Shown: positions 26,376 to 33,158 of the stretch, piece after piece
Layout of the letters: each line of letters opens with the position of its first letter
Numbering within the stretch: position 1 is the stretch's first letter
Assembly: GCA_900320465.1 (NCBI GenBank)
Contig: ONSQ01000006.1
Span: forward strand, 1-37,970
Source of the DNA: an uncultured Eubacteriales bacterium
GTDB lineage: Bacteria > Bacillota > Clostridia > Oscillospirales > Oscillospiraceae
Direction of reading: 5' to 3'
DNA length: 37,970 nt
The notes under the pieces: generated by a model
Told to the model about the DNA's origin: nothing
Databases searched by the model: none
Seen by the model: only the letters and a program-made list of their open reading frames with translations
Program-made: the position numbers and the translations under genes

Positions 26376-27641
26376 TCAGTACATGCCCAGCTCATAACGC
26401 ACGCTGCCCGCCAGATACAGCGAGCCGAAAGCGCACACCATGCCGTCGCCGGATGCGTGCTCTTTGGCCGTATAGACGGCCTCCTGCACCGAGGGGCATA
26501 CCGTGACGCTCTTCCCATAGGGCGCGAGGACCCGGGCCAGCTCTTCGGCGCCCAGGGCGCGCTCGCTCTCCGGCGCGGTGCAAACGTACTCATCCGCCGC
26601 CTCCGCCAGAATCGACGCCATGGCGGCGTAATCCTTATCCCGCAGCACACCCAGCAGCAGCACGCGGCGCCGATCGGGGAAGTAGTGCAGAAGACTCTCC
26701 CGCACCGCCTCCGCGCATTGGGGATTGTGGCCGCCGTCCACGATAAAGTCCGGCTCGTCGGCGCAGTATTCAAAGCGCCCCGGCCAGGCGGCGGCGTACA
26801 GACCGTGCTCCAGCGCGTCCTGGCTGATTTTCCAGCCGCGGCCGCGCAGGGCCTCCACAGCCTCAATGACCACGGCTGCGTTTCGCAGCTGGTGCGCGCC
26901 CAGCAGACTCAGCGCGTACTGCCTGTCGCGGTAGGTGAAGACCTGCCCCTCCAGACTGTCAAACTCGGAGCGCAGCGCACCGAAGTCAGCTATGCGCAGC
27001 TGGGCACCGACTTCTAAAGCCCGTGTGCGAAACACGTCCAGCACCTCATTGTCCTGTTCGTAGGCCACGGCCGGCGCTCCCGCCTTCATAATCCCGGCCT
27101 TTTCGCCGGCGATGAGGGCGCGTGTGGTGCCCAGCACCCCGGTGTGATCCAGCCCGATGTTCATCAGAACGGCGCATTCGCACGTGCCCAGCGCGTTGGT
27201 GGCGTCAAAGCGCCCGCCGAGACCGGCCTCCATTACGGCGATCTCGCAGCCCTCTTCCACAAACCACAGCACGGCGGCCGCGGTCATCAGTTCAAACTCT
27301 GTAGGGTGCTCGTCCATGGCTTCGGCCTTGGCCCGGACGGCCTCCACCTGGCGGCAGAGGGCATCTTCCCCGATCTCCAGACCGTTGACGCGCATCCGTT
27401 CGGAAAAGCGGTACAGATAGGGCGAGGTATACAGCGCGGTTTTGTAGCCCGCGCTCTGCAGCACCGAGGCGAGCATGGAGGCACAGCTGCCCTTGCCGTT
27501 GGTCCCGGCGATATGGACGAATTTCAGTTTTTTCTGCGGCTCGCCCAACTTCATGAGCAACTCTTCCATACGTCGCAGACTGGGCTCGGCGCCGAACCAC
27601 TGCGCGCCGTCCAGGTAGGCGAGTGCTTCCTTATAGGTCAT
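26376..27641 (-). CDS. folC: Folylpolyglutamate synthase/dihydrofolate synthase
   Basis: 421 aa Mur-ligase-family enzyme that adds glutamates to folates and keeps them in the cell. The N-terminal ATP-binding motif is GTNGKGSCASMLASVLQ (about 46-62). EAGLGGRFDATN and LIAGEKAGIMKAGAPAVA are family markers, and the C-terminal domain carries DGGHNPQCAEAVRESL. GGAGGTG precedes the ATG. The start overlaps the folD stop by 11 nt, so folD and folC are coupled. Confidence 0.95.
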   Translation of the reverse strand: MTYKEALAYLDGAQWFGAEPSLRRMEELLMKLGEPQKKLKFVHIAGTNGKGSCASMLASVLQSAGYKTALYTSPYLYRFSERMRVNGLEIGEDALCRQVEAVRAKAEAMDEHPTEFELMTAAAVLWFVEEGCEIAVMEAGLGGRFDATNALGTCECAVLMNIGLDHTGVLGTTRALIAGEKAGIMKAGAPAVAYEQDNEVLDVFRTRALEVGAQLRIADFGALRSEFDSLEGQVFTYRDRQYALSLLGAHQLRNAAVVIEAVEALRGRGWKISQDALEHGLYAAAWPGRFEYCADEPDFIVDGGHNPQCAEAVRESLLHYFPDRRRVLLLGVLRDKDYAAMASILAEAADEYVCTAPESERALGAEELARVLAPYGKSVTVCPSVQEAVYTAKEHASGDGMVCAFGSLYLAGSVRYELGMY

Positions 27642-28503
27642 TTCGCACCTCCGAGAGCGTTTCCGCCGCTTCGATCACATGAGCGCAGAGCACCGTCGAG
27701 GTCACCGCGCCGATCCCGCCGGGAACGGCGCTGATGGCGTCCACGATCTCCTCCGCGGCCTCGTGATCCACGTCGCCGCACAGCTTGCCGCGCGCCTCGT
27801 CATAGGTCAGCCCGATGTCGATGACCACCTGACCGCGCGTCAGATGTTCGCGCGTCAGCGTATTGATGTGGCCCGTGGCGGTGACGATCAGATCGGCCTG
27901 CCGGGTAAGGGCAGCCAGATCCTCTGTCCGGGTGTGGCAGACGCTGACCGTGGCGTGTTCCCTCAGCAGCAGCAGCGCGGCGGGGCGGCCGGTCACCAGA
28001 CTCCGGCCCACCACGACGGCTCGCTTGCCGCACACGGGGATCTGATAATAGTGCAGCATCTCCATCACGGCCTGGGCCGTGCAGGGGAAAAAGCCATGCT
28101 CCGCGCCCATATACACGTCCGCCATCGAGCGGGCTCCCACGCCGTCCACGTCCTTTTCCGGCGCGATGGCGTCGCAGATCGCGCGCATGTCCATCCCCTC
28201 CGGCAGCGGCCGGAAGAACAGGATGCCGTGGACCGTGTCGTCCGCGTTCATCTCCGCGATGACCGCCAGAAGCTCCTGCTCCGTCACGCTCTCGTCCAGA
28301 AAGCGCTTGCGGATGGCGATCCCAAGCGCCTCGCAGCGCTTTGACGCGCTGCGCTCATAGGACAGATCGCCCGCGCGCTCGCCGATGCGGATCATGCCCA
28401 GACAGGGGACGACGCCGCGCTCGCCCAGCGCGCGCACACGCTCACTCAGCTCTATACTCAGCGCCTCGGCCACCGGGGCGCCCTTTAAGATTCTACAAGG
28501 CAT
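27631..28503 (-). CDS. folD: Methylenetetrahydrofolate dehydrogenase (FolD family, cyclohydrolase residues missing)
   Basis: 290 aa from the ATG at 28503 (SD AAAGGTG, 6-nt spacing; the GTG at 28512 is inside the ribosome-binding site). The Rossmann segment GRSLVTGRPAALLL (166-179), KDVDG (117-121) and PGGIGAVTS (261-269) identify FolD. In bifunctional FolD the segment YVxSKxK carries the catalytic Lys56 (E. coli numbering). Here it reads LSYERSASKRC, with Tyr49 kept but Ala53 in place of that lysine. The usual VQLPLP reads FFRPLP, so the glutamine is also lost. Dehydrogenase activity is expected; cyclohydrolase activity is doubtful and may be supplied by fchA in the same operon. Confidence 0.92.
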   Translation of the reverse strand: MPCRILKGAPVAEALSIELSERVRALGERGVVPCLGMIRIGERAGDLSYERSASKRCEALGIAIRKRFLDESVTEQELLAVIAEMNADDTVHGILFFRPLPEGMDMRAICDAIAPEKDVDGVGARSMADVYMGAEHGFFPCTAQAVMEMLHYYQIPVCGKRAVVVGRSLVTGRPAALLLLREHATVSVCHTRTEDLAALTRQADLIVTATGHINTLTREHLTRGQVVIDIGLTYDEARGKLCGDVDHEAAEEIVDAISAVPGGIGAVTSTVLCAHVIEAAETLSEVRNDL

Positions 28504-28518
28504 GGCATACACCTTTCA

Positions 28519-28534
28519 AACGGCCATGGCCGTT
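28519..28534. repeat. Perfect 16-bp palindrome in the folD leader
   Basis: AACGGCCATGGCCGTT reads the same on both strands. It lies between the predicted transcription start (about 28551) and the folD ribosome-binding site. It could be an operator or an RNA hairpin near the ribosome-binding site. The leader is too short for a typical tetrahydrofolate riboswitch. Confidence 0.7.
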
Positions 28535-28557
28535 ATTTCATACTGTTACAATTTATC

Positions 28558-28566
28558 ATTATACCA
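28558..28566 (-). promoter_or_regulatory. Extended -10 element of the folD operon promoter
   Basis: On the minus strand, TGGTATAAT (28566-28558) is a consensus extended -10. No good -35 is found 16-18 bp upstream (TTTCTT-like). The operon would be folD-folC-fchA-folT. Confidence 0.55.
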
Positions 28567-28603
28567 TAGCCGGCCGGACAAAGAAAAGAGGTATCTTGCA
28601 AAG

Positions 28604-28635
28604 AAAAAAGCGGCATGCCTGCGCATACCGCTTTT
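28604..28635 (-). terminator. Terminator after gtrA
   Basis: A 13-bp stem (28606-28618 with 28623-28635; one pair is G-T on the minus strand), 4-nt loop and T-rich tail on the minus strand. Confidence 0.85.
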
Positions 28636-28638
28636 GCT

Positions 28639-29085
28639 TTACCGGTTCTCTTTTTCCTTTTCCCGCTGAGCGATGTCGTTGGTGTCGATGGAGTCGCGGA
28701 ACACGAAAAAGCGCTGATAGAGAAACTCCGTCACAAAGTTCAGGATCATGTTGATCGCCGTCACCAGATAGCCGTTCCAGCCCAGCGTATCGGCCAGCAG
28801 CCGCTCCAGCATCGTGCTCAGGGGCGTGAACACCAGATAGTAGCAGGCCACCTTAAGCATGGCGATCGGCACGTTGTTGGCCGACTTGAAGGTAAACTTG
28901 CGGTTGAGCGTGAAATTCCACAGCACCGACAGTACCAGCGCCAGCAGATAGCTCAGCCAGTTCGTCCAGCCCAGCAGCTCCTTGAACAGCGCAAAGCTGC
29001 CCATCTGGATCAGCCCGGCCGAAATGGAGAACAGCAGGAATTTCAGCGAGCGGATCAGTTCTTTCTTTTTCTCGGATTTGTCCAT
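28639..29085 (-). CDS. GtrA family membrane protein
   Basis: 148 aa with four predicted membrane segments (about 14-36, 41-62, 77-98 and 106-127), lysine-rich ends and the family-like WNFTLNRKFTFKS segment between helices 2 and 3. GtrA-like proteins are thought to help move lipid-linked sugars across the membrane for surface glycan decoration. No glycosyltransferase gene is adjacent here, so the pathway is open. AAGGAC precedes the ATG. It is a one-gene unit with its own near-consensus promoter. Confidence 0.88.
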   Translation of the reverse strand: MDKSEKKKELIRSLKFLLFSISAGLIQMGSFALFKELLGWTNWLSYLLALVLSVLWNFTLNRKFTFKSANNVPIAMLKVACYYLVFTPLSTMLERLLADTLGWNGYLVTAINMILNFVTEFLYQRFFVFRDSIDTNDIAQREKEKENR

Positions 29086-29108
29086 GGCTTTTTGTCCTTC
29101 AACAATAG

Positions 29109-29136
29109 ATAAAGCGGCGGAACACCGCCGCTTTAT
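29109..29136. terminator. GC-rich hairpin between ridA and gtrA
   Basis: A 12-bp perfect stem (29109-29120 with 29125-29136) with AACA loop. It may terminate the ilvA-ridA transcript. It also overlaps the gtrA -10 and would form the 5' end of the gtrA mRNA. It lacks a clear T-tract on the minus strand beyond the stem. Confidence 0.6.
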
Positions 29137-29162
29137 TATATCAAGTTTTTGAAGTATGTCAA
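29135..29162 (-). promoter_or_regulatory. Near-consensus promoter of gtrA
   Basis: On the minus strand, TTGACA (29162-29157), a 16-bp spacer and TATAAT (29140-29135) preceded by TGA (extended -10). Both hexamers are perfect. Confidence 0.8.
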
Positions 29163-29181
29163 GCCGGGCTCACGGAAATGC

Positions 29182-29553
29182 TCAGAGCTCCGCGATGACC
29201 TCACATTCCAGCAGCACGTCCTTGGGCAGCCGCGCCACCTCCACGCAGGAGCGGGCGGGGAAGGGGGCCTTGAAATACTGGGCGTAGATCTCGTTGATAC
29301 GCCCGAAGTCATTCATATCCTTGATGAACACCGTGGTCTTGACCACGCGGGAGATATCGCTGCCCGCGGCGGTCAGCAGGGCGCTGATGTTGCGGAAAAC
29401 CTGATGCGCCTGGGCCTCCAGTCCCTCGGCCAGCGCGCCGGTCTCGGGGATGATGGGGATCTGTCCCGAGGCGAATACAAAGCCGCCTGCGATCTGTGCC
29501 TGGGAATAGGGCCCGATGGCGGCCGGGGCCTTGTCGGTGGAAACAGCTTTCAT
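29182..29553 (-). CDS. ridA: RidA family reactive intermediate/imine deaminase
   Basis: 123 aa trimeric YjgF/YER057c/UK114-type protein. It hydrolyses the enamine/imine products released by PLP-dependent dehydratases such as IlvA. The signatures GPYSQAQIAGGFVFASGQIP (about 14-33) and ARSCVEVARLPKDVLLECEVIA at the C-terminus contain the conserved active-site arginine. The gene lies 18 nt after ilvA in the same direction, and the two proteins act in sequence, so the assignment and the co-regulation support each other. Confidence 0.95.
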   Translation of the reverse strand: MKAVSTDKAPAAIGPYSQAQIAGGFVFASGQIPIIPETGALAEGLEAQAHQVFRNISALLTAAGSDISRVVKTTVFIKDMNDFGRINEIYAQYFKAPFPARSCVEVARLPKDVLLECEVIAEL

Positions 29554-29571
29554 GATAAAAACCTCCTTATC

Positions 29572-30783
29572 TTACCTGTCGTCTTCCACAGTATAGCCTT
29601 TTTCGCGCAGCGCGCTGATCACCGCGTCGCCGTGGGCCTCGCCGCCCACTTCCAGAGACACGTGCACGTTGGTCTCGTTGGGGTTCAGACCCTCGCTGAG
29701 CTTGTCGTGCTCGATCTGCAGGATATTCGCGCCGGAGGCGGAGATCACCCCCAGCATCTGCAGCAGCGCGCCCGGCCGATCCAGCAGCGTGACGACGAAC
29801 TTGATGCGCCGGTGGCGGGCAACCAAACCGCGCTCGATGATGCTCTGCACAAAGCTCACGTCGATGTTGCCGCCGGAGAGCACGCACACCACGCGCTTGC
29901 CCTTCACATCCAGCTTGCCGTTGAGCACGGCGGCCAGGGGTGTTGCGCCCGCGGGCTCCACCACCTGCTTGCAGCGCTCCAGCAGGAGCAGGATCGCGTC
30001 GGCGATCTCGGTGTCCGACACGGTCAGCACCCCGTCGGCGTAGCGGTTGATGAGCTCCACCGTGATGTCGCCCGGCGCCTTGACGGCAATGCCGTCGGCG
30101 ATGGTGGAGGCGGTCTGCGTCGTGACGAGCTTCCCCTCCCGGAAGCTCCGGGCGATGGCGTCGGCCCCCTCGGCCTGAACGCCATAGACCTTTACGCGGG
30201 GGTTGAGCTGCTTGACCGCCGCGGCCACGCCGGCCAGCAGGCCGCCGCCTCCGGCGGGGACGATCACAATGTCCACCGCGGGCAGGTCCCCCAGGATCTC
30301 CATGCCCAGCGTGCCCTGGCCCGCAATCACCTCCGGGTCATTGTAGGGATGGAGGAAGGCTGCGCCCTCCTCCCGACAGATCTCACAGGCGCGCGCGTAC
30401 GCGTCGTCGTAGCAGTCGCCGGCGAGCACCACCTTGGCGCCGTAGCCCTCGGTGGCCTGGATCTTGGCGATCGGCGCGGCCTTGGGCATGACGATCGTGG
30501 CGCCGATGCCGAACTTCTTGGCCGCGTAGGCCACGCCCTGGGCGTGGTTTCCGGCGGAGGAGGCCACTACCGGGCAGCTCTCGCCGCGCTCGATCATGGC
30601 GGCGATCTTGTTGGACGCGCCGCGGATCTTGAACGAACCGGTTTTCTGGCGGTTTTCGCATTTGAGATAGATCCGCCCTCCGGTCATGGCAGAGAAGGTG
30701 GAAGAGAGGTCCAGCTCGGTATGGTGCAGGATGGGGCGGAGCCGCTCCTGGGCAAGTTCAAAGTCTTTCAGTTCCAGTTCCAT
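29572..30783 (-). CDS. ilvA: Threonine ammonia-lyase with C-terminal ACT domain
   Basis: 403 aa PLP enzyme that deaminates threonine to 2-oxobutanoate. The PLP lysine is Lys52 in KTGSFKIRGASNK. SAGNHAQGVAYAA and the phosphate-binding GGGGLLAG are present. A single ACT domain (about 325-403) at the C-terminus gives it the size of the catabolic/short class (TdcB-like plus ACT) rather than the 510-aa biosynthetic IlvA, so either role is possible. GGGAGGA precedes the ATG. It forms an operon with ridA. Confidence 0.92.
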   Translation of the reverse strand: MELELKDFELAQERLRPILHHTELDLSSTFSAMTGGRIYLKCENRQKTGSFKIRGASNKIAAMIERGESCPVVASSAGNHAQGVAYAAKKFGIGATIVMPKAAPIAKIQATEGYGAKVVLAGDCYDDAYARACEICREEGAAFLHPYNDPEVIAGQGTLGMEILGDLPAVDIVIVPAGGGGLLAGVAAAVKQLNPRVKVYGVQAEGADAIARSFREGKLVTTQTASTIADGIAVKAPGDITVELINRYADGVLTVSDTEIADAILLLLERCKQVVEPAGATPLAAVLNGKLDVKGKRVVCVLSGGNIDVSFVQSIIERGLVARHRRIKFVVTLLDRPGALLQMLGVISASGANILQIEHDKLSEGLNPNETNVHVSLEVGGEAHGDAVISALREKGYTVEDDR

Positions 30784-30816
30784 GTCAGTCCTCCCATTGG
30801 ATGTGTTCTATCTGAA

Positions 30817-30845
30817 ATTTTACCGCACGGGCGGATAAAAAACAA
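30817..30845 (-). promoter_or_regulatory. Promoter of ilvA-ridA
   Basis: On the minus strand, TTGTTT (30845-30840), a 17-bp spacer and TAAAAT (30822-30817). The leader is about 30 nt, and no attenuator or T-box is seen. Confidence 0.65.
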
Positions 30846-30853
30846 TAAGGCGT

Positions 30854-30893
30854 AAAAAAACGTCATTCGTCACAAAAGCGAATGACGTTTTTT
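30854..30893. terminator. Bidirectional terminator after the VOC-family gene
   Basis: A 15-bp stem (30855-30869 with 30879-30893) with 9-nt loop; A7 and T6 on the two sides make it functional on either strand. It closes the MBL-VOC unit on the minus strand. Confidence 0.85.
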
Positions 30894-30914
30894 GGGAATG
30901 TTGTTGAGAGGGTC

Positions 30915-31286
30915 TTACTTCCGTGTGGGGATGATCTCGATCCAATAGCCGTCCGGGTCTTCCAGAAAATAGATGCCCATGGCGGGGTTTTCAAAGCAGA
31001 TACAGCCCATGGCCTTGTGCTTTTCATGCGCAGCCTCGAAATCGTCCACCCGGAAGGCCAGATGGTACTCCTGCTCGCCCAGATCGTAGGGCTCGGTGCG
31101 CTGGCACGTCCAGGTCAACTCCAGCTGAAAATCGGTCATGCTGTCGCCCAGAAAGTTGATGACAAAGCTGCCGTCTGCGGCTTTTTTCTTGCGCACCACG
31201 TGCAGCCCCAGCGCTTCGTCATAGAATTTCAGCGAGCGCTCCAGGTCCAGTACATTGAAATTGAAATGGTTGAATGTGAATTGCAT
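30915..31286 (-). CDS. VOC family glyoxalase-type protein
   Basis: 123 aa with two beta-alpha-beta-beta-beta modules. Candidate metal ligands fit a glyoxalase I: His in FNHFNFNV, Glu in DFQLELTWT, His in EYHLAFRVDD and Glu in YWIEIIPT. The C-terminal FLEDPDGYWIEI is characteristic. A lactoylglutathione-lyase-like role in methylglyoxal removal is plausible, but many VOC proteins act on other substrates. GGAGGA precedes the ATG. It lies 30 nt downstream of the MBL hydrolase gene in the same direction. Confidence 0.85.
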   Translation of the reverse strand: MQFTFNHFNFNVLDLERSLKFYDEALGLHVVRKKKAADGSFVINFLGDSMTDFQLELTWTCQRTEPYDLGEQEYHLAFRVDDFEAAHEKHKAMGCICFENPAMGIYFLEDPDGYWIEIIPTRK

Positions 31287-31316
31287 GGCAGTTCCTCCCG
31301 TATCCGTATCCTTTTT

Positions 31317-32168
31317 TTACAGACGCAGCGCCGCTCTGCGCTCTTCCCGGTCGTGGCTCAGAAGCACGCCGGCGCAGCCGCTCTCGCGCTCCTGGGCGGA
31401 GAGATACGCCAGCGCCTTTTGGCTCAGCGTCTGGTCAAAGCTGAAGCCCGGCGCACGCAGCGTGCGCAGATTTTCCCGGTCCAGCGCGGCGTCCGCGGCC
31501 AGCCACACGAAGCGCGAGCCGCTCTGAACGCGCACGGCCCCCAATCCGTCTGTGTGTCCGGGCAGGTTGACGACCGTCACGCTCTCGTCGCCGAACAGGT
31601 CCCAGGCCCAGCGGTTGGTGCCCAGAGGCGAGCCCCGGTAGAAAAAGCGCTCGATGGGCATATCGATCCAAAGCGAGCGGGGCTGGCGCAGCTTGTACAC
31701 CGTGCGGCAGGACCAGAAATACTCATCCTCCGGCAGCAGGATCCGTCTGACGCCCTGAAGCTCGTGCAGACCGCCCACGTGATCCGCATCCAGATGACTA
31801 AGCAGCAGGATATCGATATCCCGCGGCCGCAGCCCCCGGGCGGCGAGCTGCTCGCCGATGCTCCTGCCTTCTTCCACCCAGGGCCGCAGATAAGCCCCCA
31901 GCGGCGCACCCAGAAGCCTGGCGACTGCCGCGGCGTCATACTGCCCCTTGGGAGAAAAGGCCCGGCCAACGCCCGTGTCCATCAGGATCAGACCCTTTGG
32001 GTGCTCGATGAGATAGCAGAAGCAGGGGAGCGACAGACGCCGCACACCCGGCGCGGAGACCTGCGACAGCGCGCCGCCAAGGCCGTAGGCGCCGCCCAGC
32101 ACCGCCTCGCGCGTCAGCGAGATGTGCCCGCACGAGAGCAGATGAATCGTGATCTCAGCCATCCGCAT
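31317..32168 (-). CDS. MBL-fold metallo-hydrolase (AHL-lactonase-like)
   Basis: 283 aa from the ATG at 32168 (GGAGG four bases upstream; the ATG at 32162 is nearly as good). The metallo-beta-lactamase fold shows LILMDTGVGRAFSP, LLSHLDADHVGGL, NLPGHTDGLGAV, WLAADAAL and a late LLSHD. The first metal motif reads H-L-D-A-D-H instead of the usual H-x-H-x-D-H, so the second histidine is an aspartate. This variant occurs in some relatives of N-acyl-homoserine lactonases. Substrate unknown. The paired glyoxalase-type gene hints at aldehyde or thioester detoxification, which is inference. Confidence 0.83.
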   Translation of the reverse strand: MRMAEITIHLLSCGHISLTREAVLGGAYGLGGALSQVSAPGVRRLSLPCFCYLIEHPKGLILMDTGVGRAFSPKGQYDAAAVARLLGAPLGAYLRPWVEEGRSIGEQLAARGLRPRDIDILLLSHLDADHVGGLHELQGVRRILLPEDEYFWSCRTVYKLRQPRSLWIDMPIERFFYRGSPLGTNRWAWDLFGDESVTVVNLPGHTDGLGAVRVQSGSRFVWLAADAALDRENLRTLRAPGFSFDQTLSQKALAYLSAQERESGCAGVLLSHDREERRAALRL

Positions 32169-32194
32169 ACTTCCTCCAAATGCCTTATGCCTGT

Positions 32195-32224
32195 ATTCTA
32201 TCATTCCGCAAAGCCGTCTGTCAA
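32195..32224 (-). promoter_or_regulatory. Promoter of the MBL-VOC operon
   Basis: On the minus strand, TTGACA (32224-32219), an 18-bp spacer and TAGAAT (32200-32195) preceded by TGA (extended -10). Confidence 0.75.
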
Positions 32225-32285
32225 GAAATACAAGTTTACGATAACATATAAATCATAAATTATGTAAACAGAGAATCCCGCTTGC
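32225..32285. promoter_or_regulatory. AT-rich island between divergent promoters
   Basis: About 60 bp of mostly A and T in a GC-rich genome, with GTTTAC (32234-32239) and GTAAAC (32264-32269) as an inverted pair. It lies upstream of both the minus promoter at 32195-32224 and the plus promoter at 32286-32314. It may provide UP elements or a regulator site. Confidence 0.45.
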
Positions 32286-32314
32286 TTGTGAAAGCGCCGG
32301 CACTGTGTTATAAT
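32286..32314 (+). promoter_or_regulatory. Promoter of the small membrane/coiled-coil gene
   Basis: TTGTGA (32286-32291), a 17-bp spacer and perfect TATAAT (32309-32314) preceded by TGT (extended -10). Confidence 0.78.
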
Positions 32315-32343
32315 GCCTGGTAAGGAAAAAAGGAGGTACTCGC

Positions 32344-32760
32344 ATGGATAAAAAGATAGAAAGCATGACGGACCACGAGCTTTTGTGTGAGCTGGTGCGG
32401 CAGGGCCGCCGGGCCGAGCGGGAGAATCAGATCAAAACCTGCCTGATCGCGGTGCTGCTCCTTGCCGTCTTGATCCTGGCCCTGATCTATATTCCCCGGA
32501 TCCTGGCCCCGATCCGCCAACTCAATGCCGCGCTCGATGAGGTACAGCAGACCATTGACCAGGCAAAAGGCGTCCTGGGCAGCTTCAATGCCGAATCCGT
32601 GGAAAAATTCCAGCAGACCATGGACAGCGTCAACACCGCCTCCCAGCAGGCGACCGAAATCATGAACCGTCTGAAGGACAGCGGTCTTGACAAGCTGCAG
32701 GAGAGCATTGAAGCCTTCAACGAGACTATGGAGCGCCTGTCGCTCCTCTTCCGCCGCTGA
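32344..32760 (+). CDS. Small membrane-anchored coiled-coil protein, function unknown
   Basis: 138 aa. A charged N-terminal helix (1-30) precedes one strong membrane helix (about 31-50). The rest is heptad-like alpha-helix (LNAALDEVQQTIDQAKGVL, then SVEKFQQTMDSVNTASQQA) to the C-terminus, resembling the signalling or divisome-type coiled coils of small membrane proteins. No family is recognised. AAGGAGG precedes the ATG. It is a single-gene unit between a consensus promoter and a 20-bp-stem terminator, which suggests a well-expressed gene. Confidence 0.85.
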   Translation: MDKKIESMTDHELLCELVRQGRRAERENQIKTCLIAVLLLAVLILALIYIPRILAPIRQLNAALDEVQQTIDQAKGVLGSFNAESVEKFQQTMDSVNTASQQATEIMNRLKDSGLDKLQESIEAFNETMERLSLLFRR

Positions 32761-32777
32761 AGAAAGAAAACTCTTTT

Positions 32778-32823
32778 AAGGCAAAGCGCGCCGTATCGGT
32801 TGATACGGCGCGCTTTGCCTTTT
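32778..32823. terminator. Very strong bidirectional terminator
   Basis: A 20-bp perfect stem (32778-32797 with 32802-32821), GGTT loop and T-tract. It separates the small coiled-coil gene (+) from the ATP-cone gene (-), whose stop codon touches the right end. Confidence 0.92.
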
Positions 32824-33086
32824 CATTTGCGAAAATCCCTGTAGTGCTCCGCGGTCTGCACATAGCCGCGCTCACACAGAACGGTGAACAGGCAGTCGCG
32901 GATCTCCCGGGTGGTAATAATCTCGCTGTGCTCCGTCAGACGGCTGAAAACCTCGTCTGCGATCCGAGCAGCGCCGACTTCGGTCATCTCCTCGCCGCTG
33001 ACCTCCCGGTTGGCCCGCAGGATGCTACGCGCGACCTTGGTCTCATCATACAGTGTGGTGTTCCCGTTTCTCTTTGTGATTTTCAT
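32823..33086 (-). CDS. Stand-alone ATP-cone domain protein
   Basis: 87 aa consisting of one ATP-cone: MKITKRNGNTTLYDETKVARSI, then a three-helix region ending EHYRDFRK. In ribonucleotide reductases and NrdR this domain binds ATP/dATP and senses nucleotide levels. Here there is no catalytic or zinc-finger part, so it would act as a free regulatory subunit or have another role. GGAGG precedes the ATG. It follows the methyltransferase gene with a 72-nt gap that holds a GC-rich hairpin without T-tract (33133-33150). Confidence 0.85.
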   Translation of the reverse strand: MKITKRNGNTTLYDETKVARSILRANREVSGEEMTEVGAARIADEVFSRLTEHSEIITTREIRDCLFTVLCERGYVQTAEHYRDFRK

Positions 33087-33158
33087 GCTGAACCTCCCCC
33101 AACAGACAAGCGTTTCTCTTCCTGTATCGGCACGGCGGGGAGCCCCGCCGCAGTCGGC

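Noticed and set aside
28504-28560. Tetrahydrofolate riboswitch before folD
   Set aside because: The predicted leader is about 48 nt, too short for the aptamer, and only a simple palindrome is seen.
29149-30855. A 568-codon + strand open frame over ridA and ilvA
   Set aside because: RidA and IlvA are unmistakable on the minus strand; the + frame is a codon-bias shadow.
33133-33150. GC-rich 8-bp hairpin between the ATP-cone and methyltransferase genes as terminator
   Set aside because: The loop is only two bases and there is no T-tract on the minus strand; it may be structure without function.
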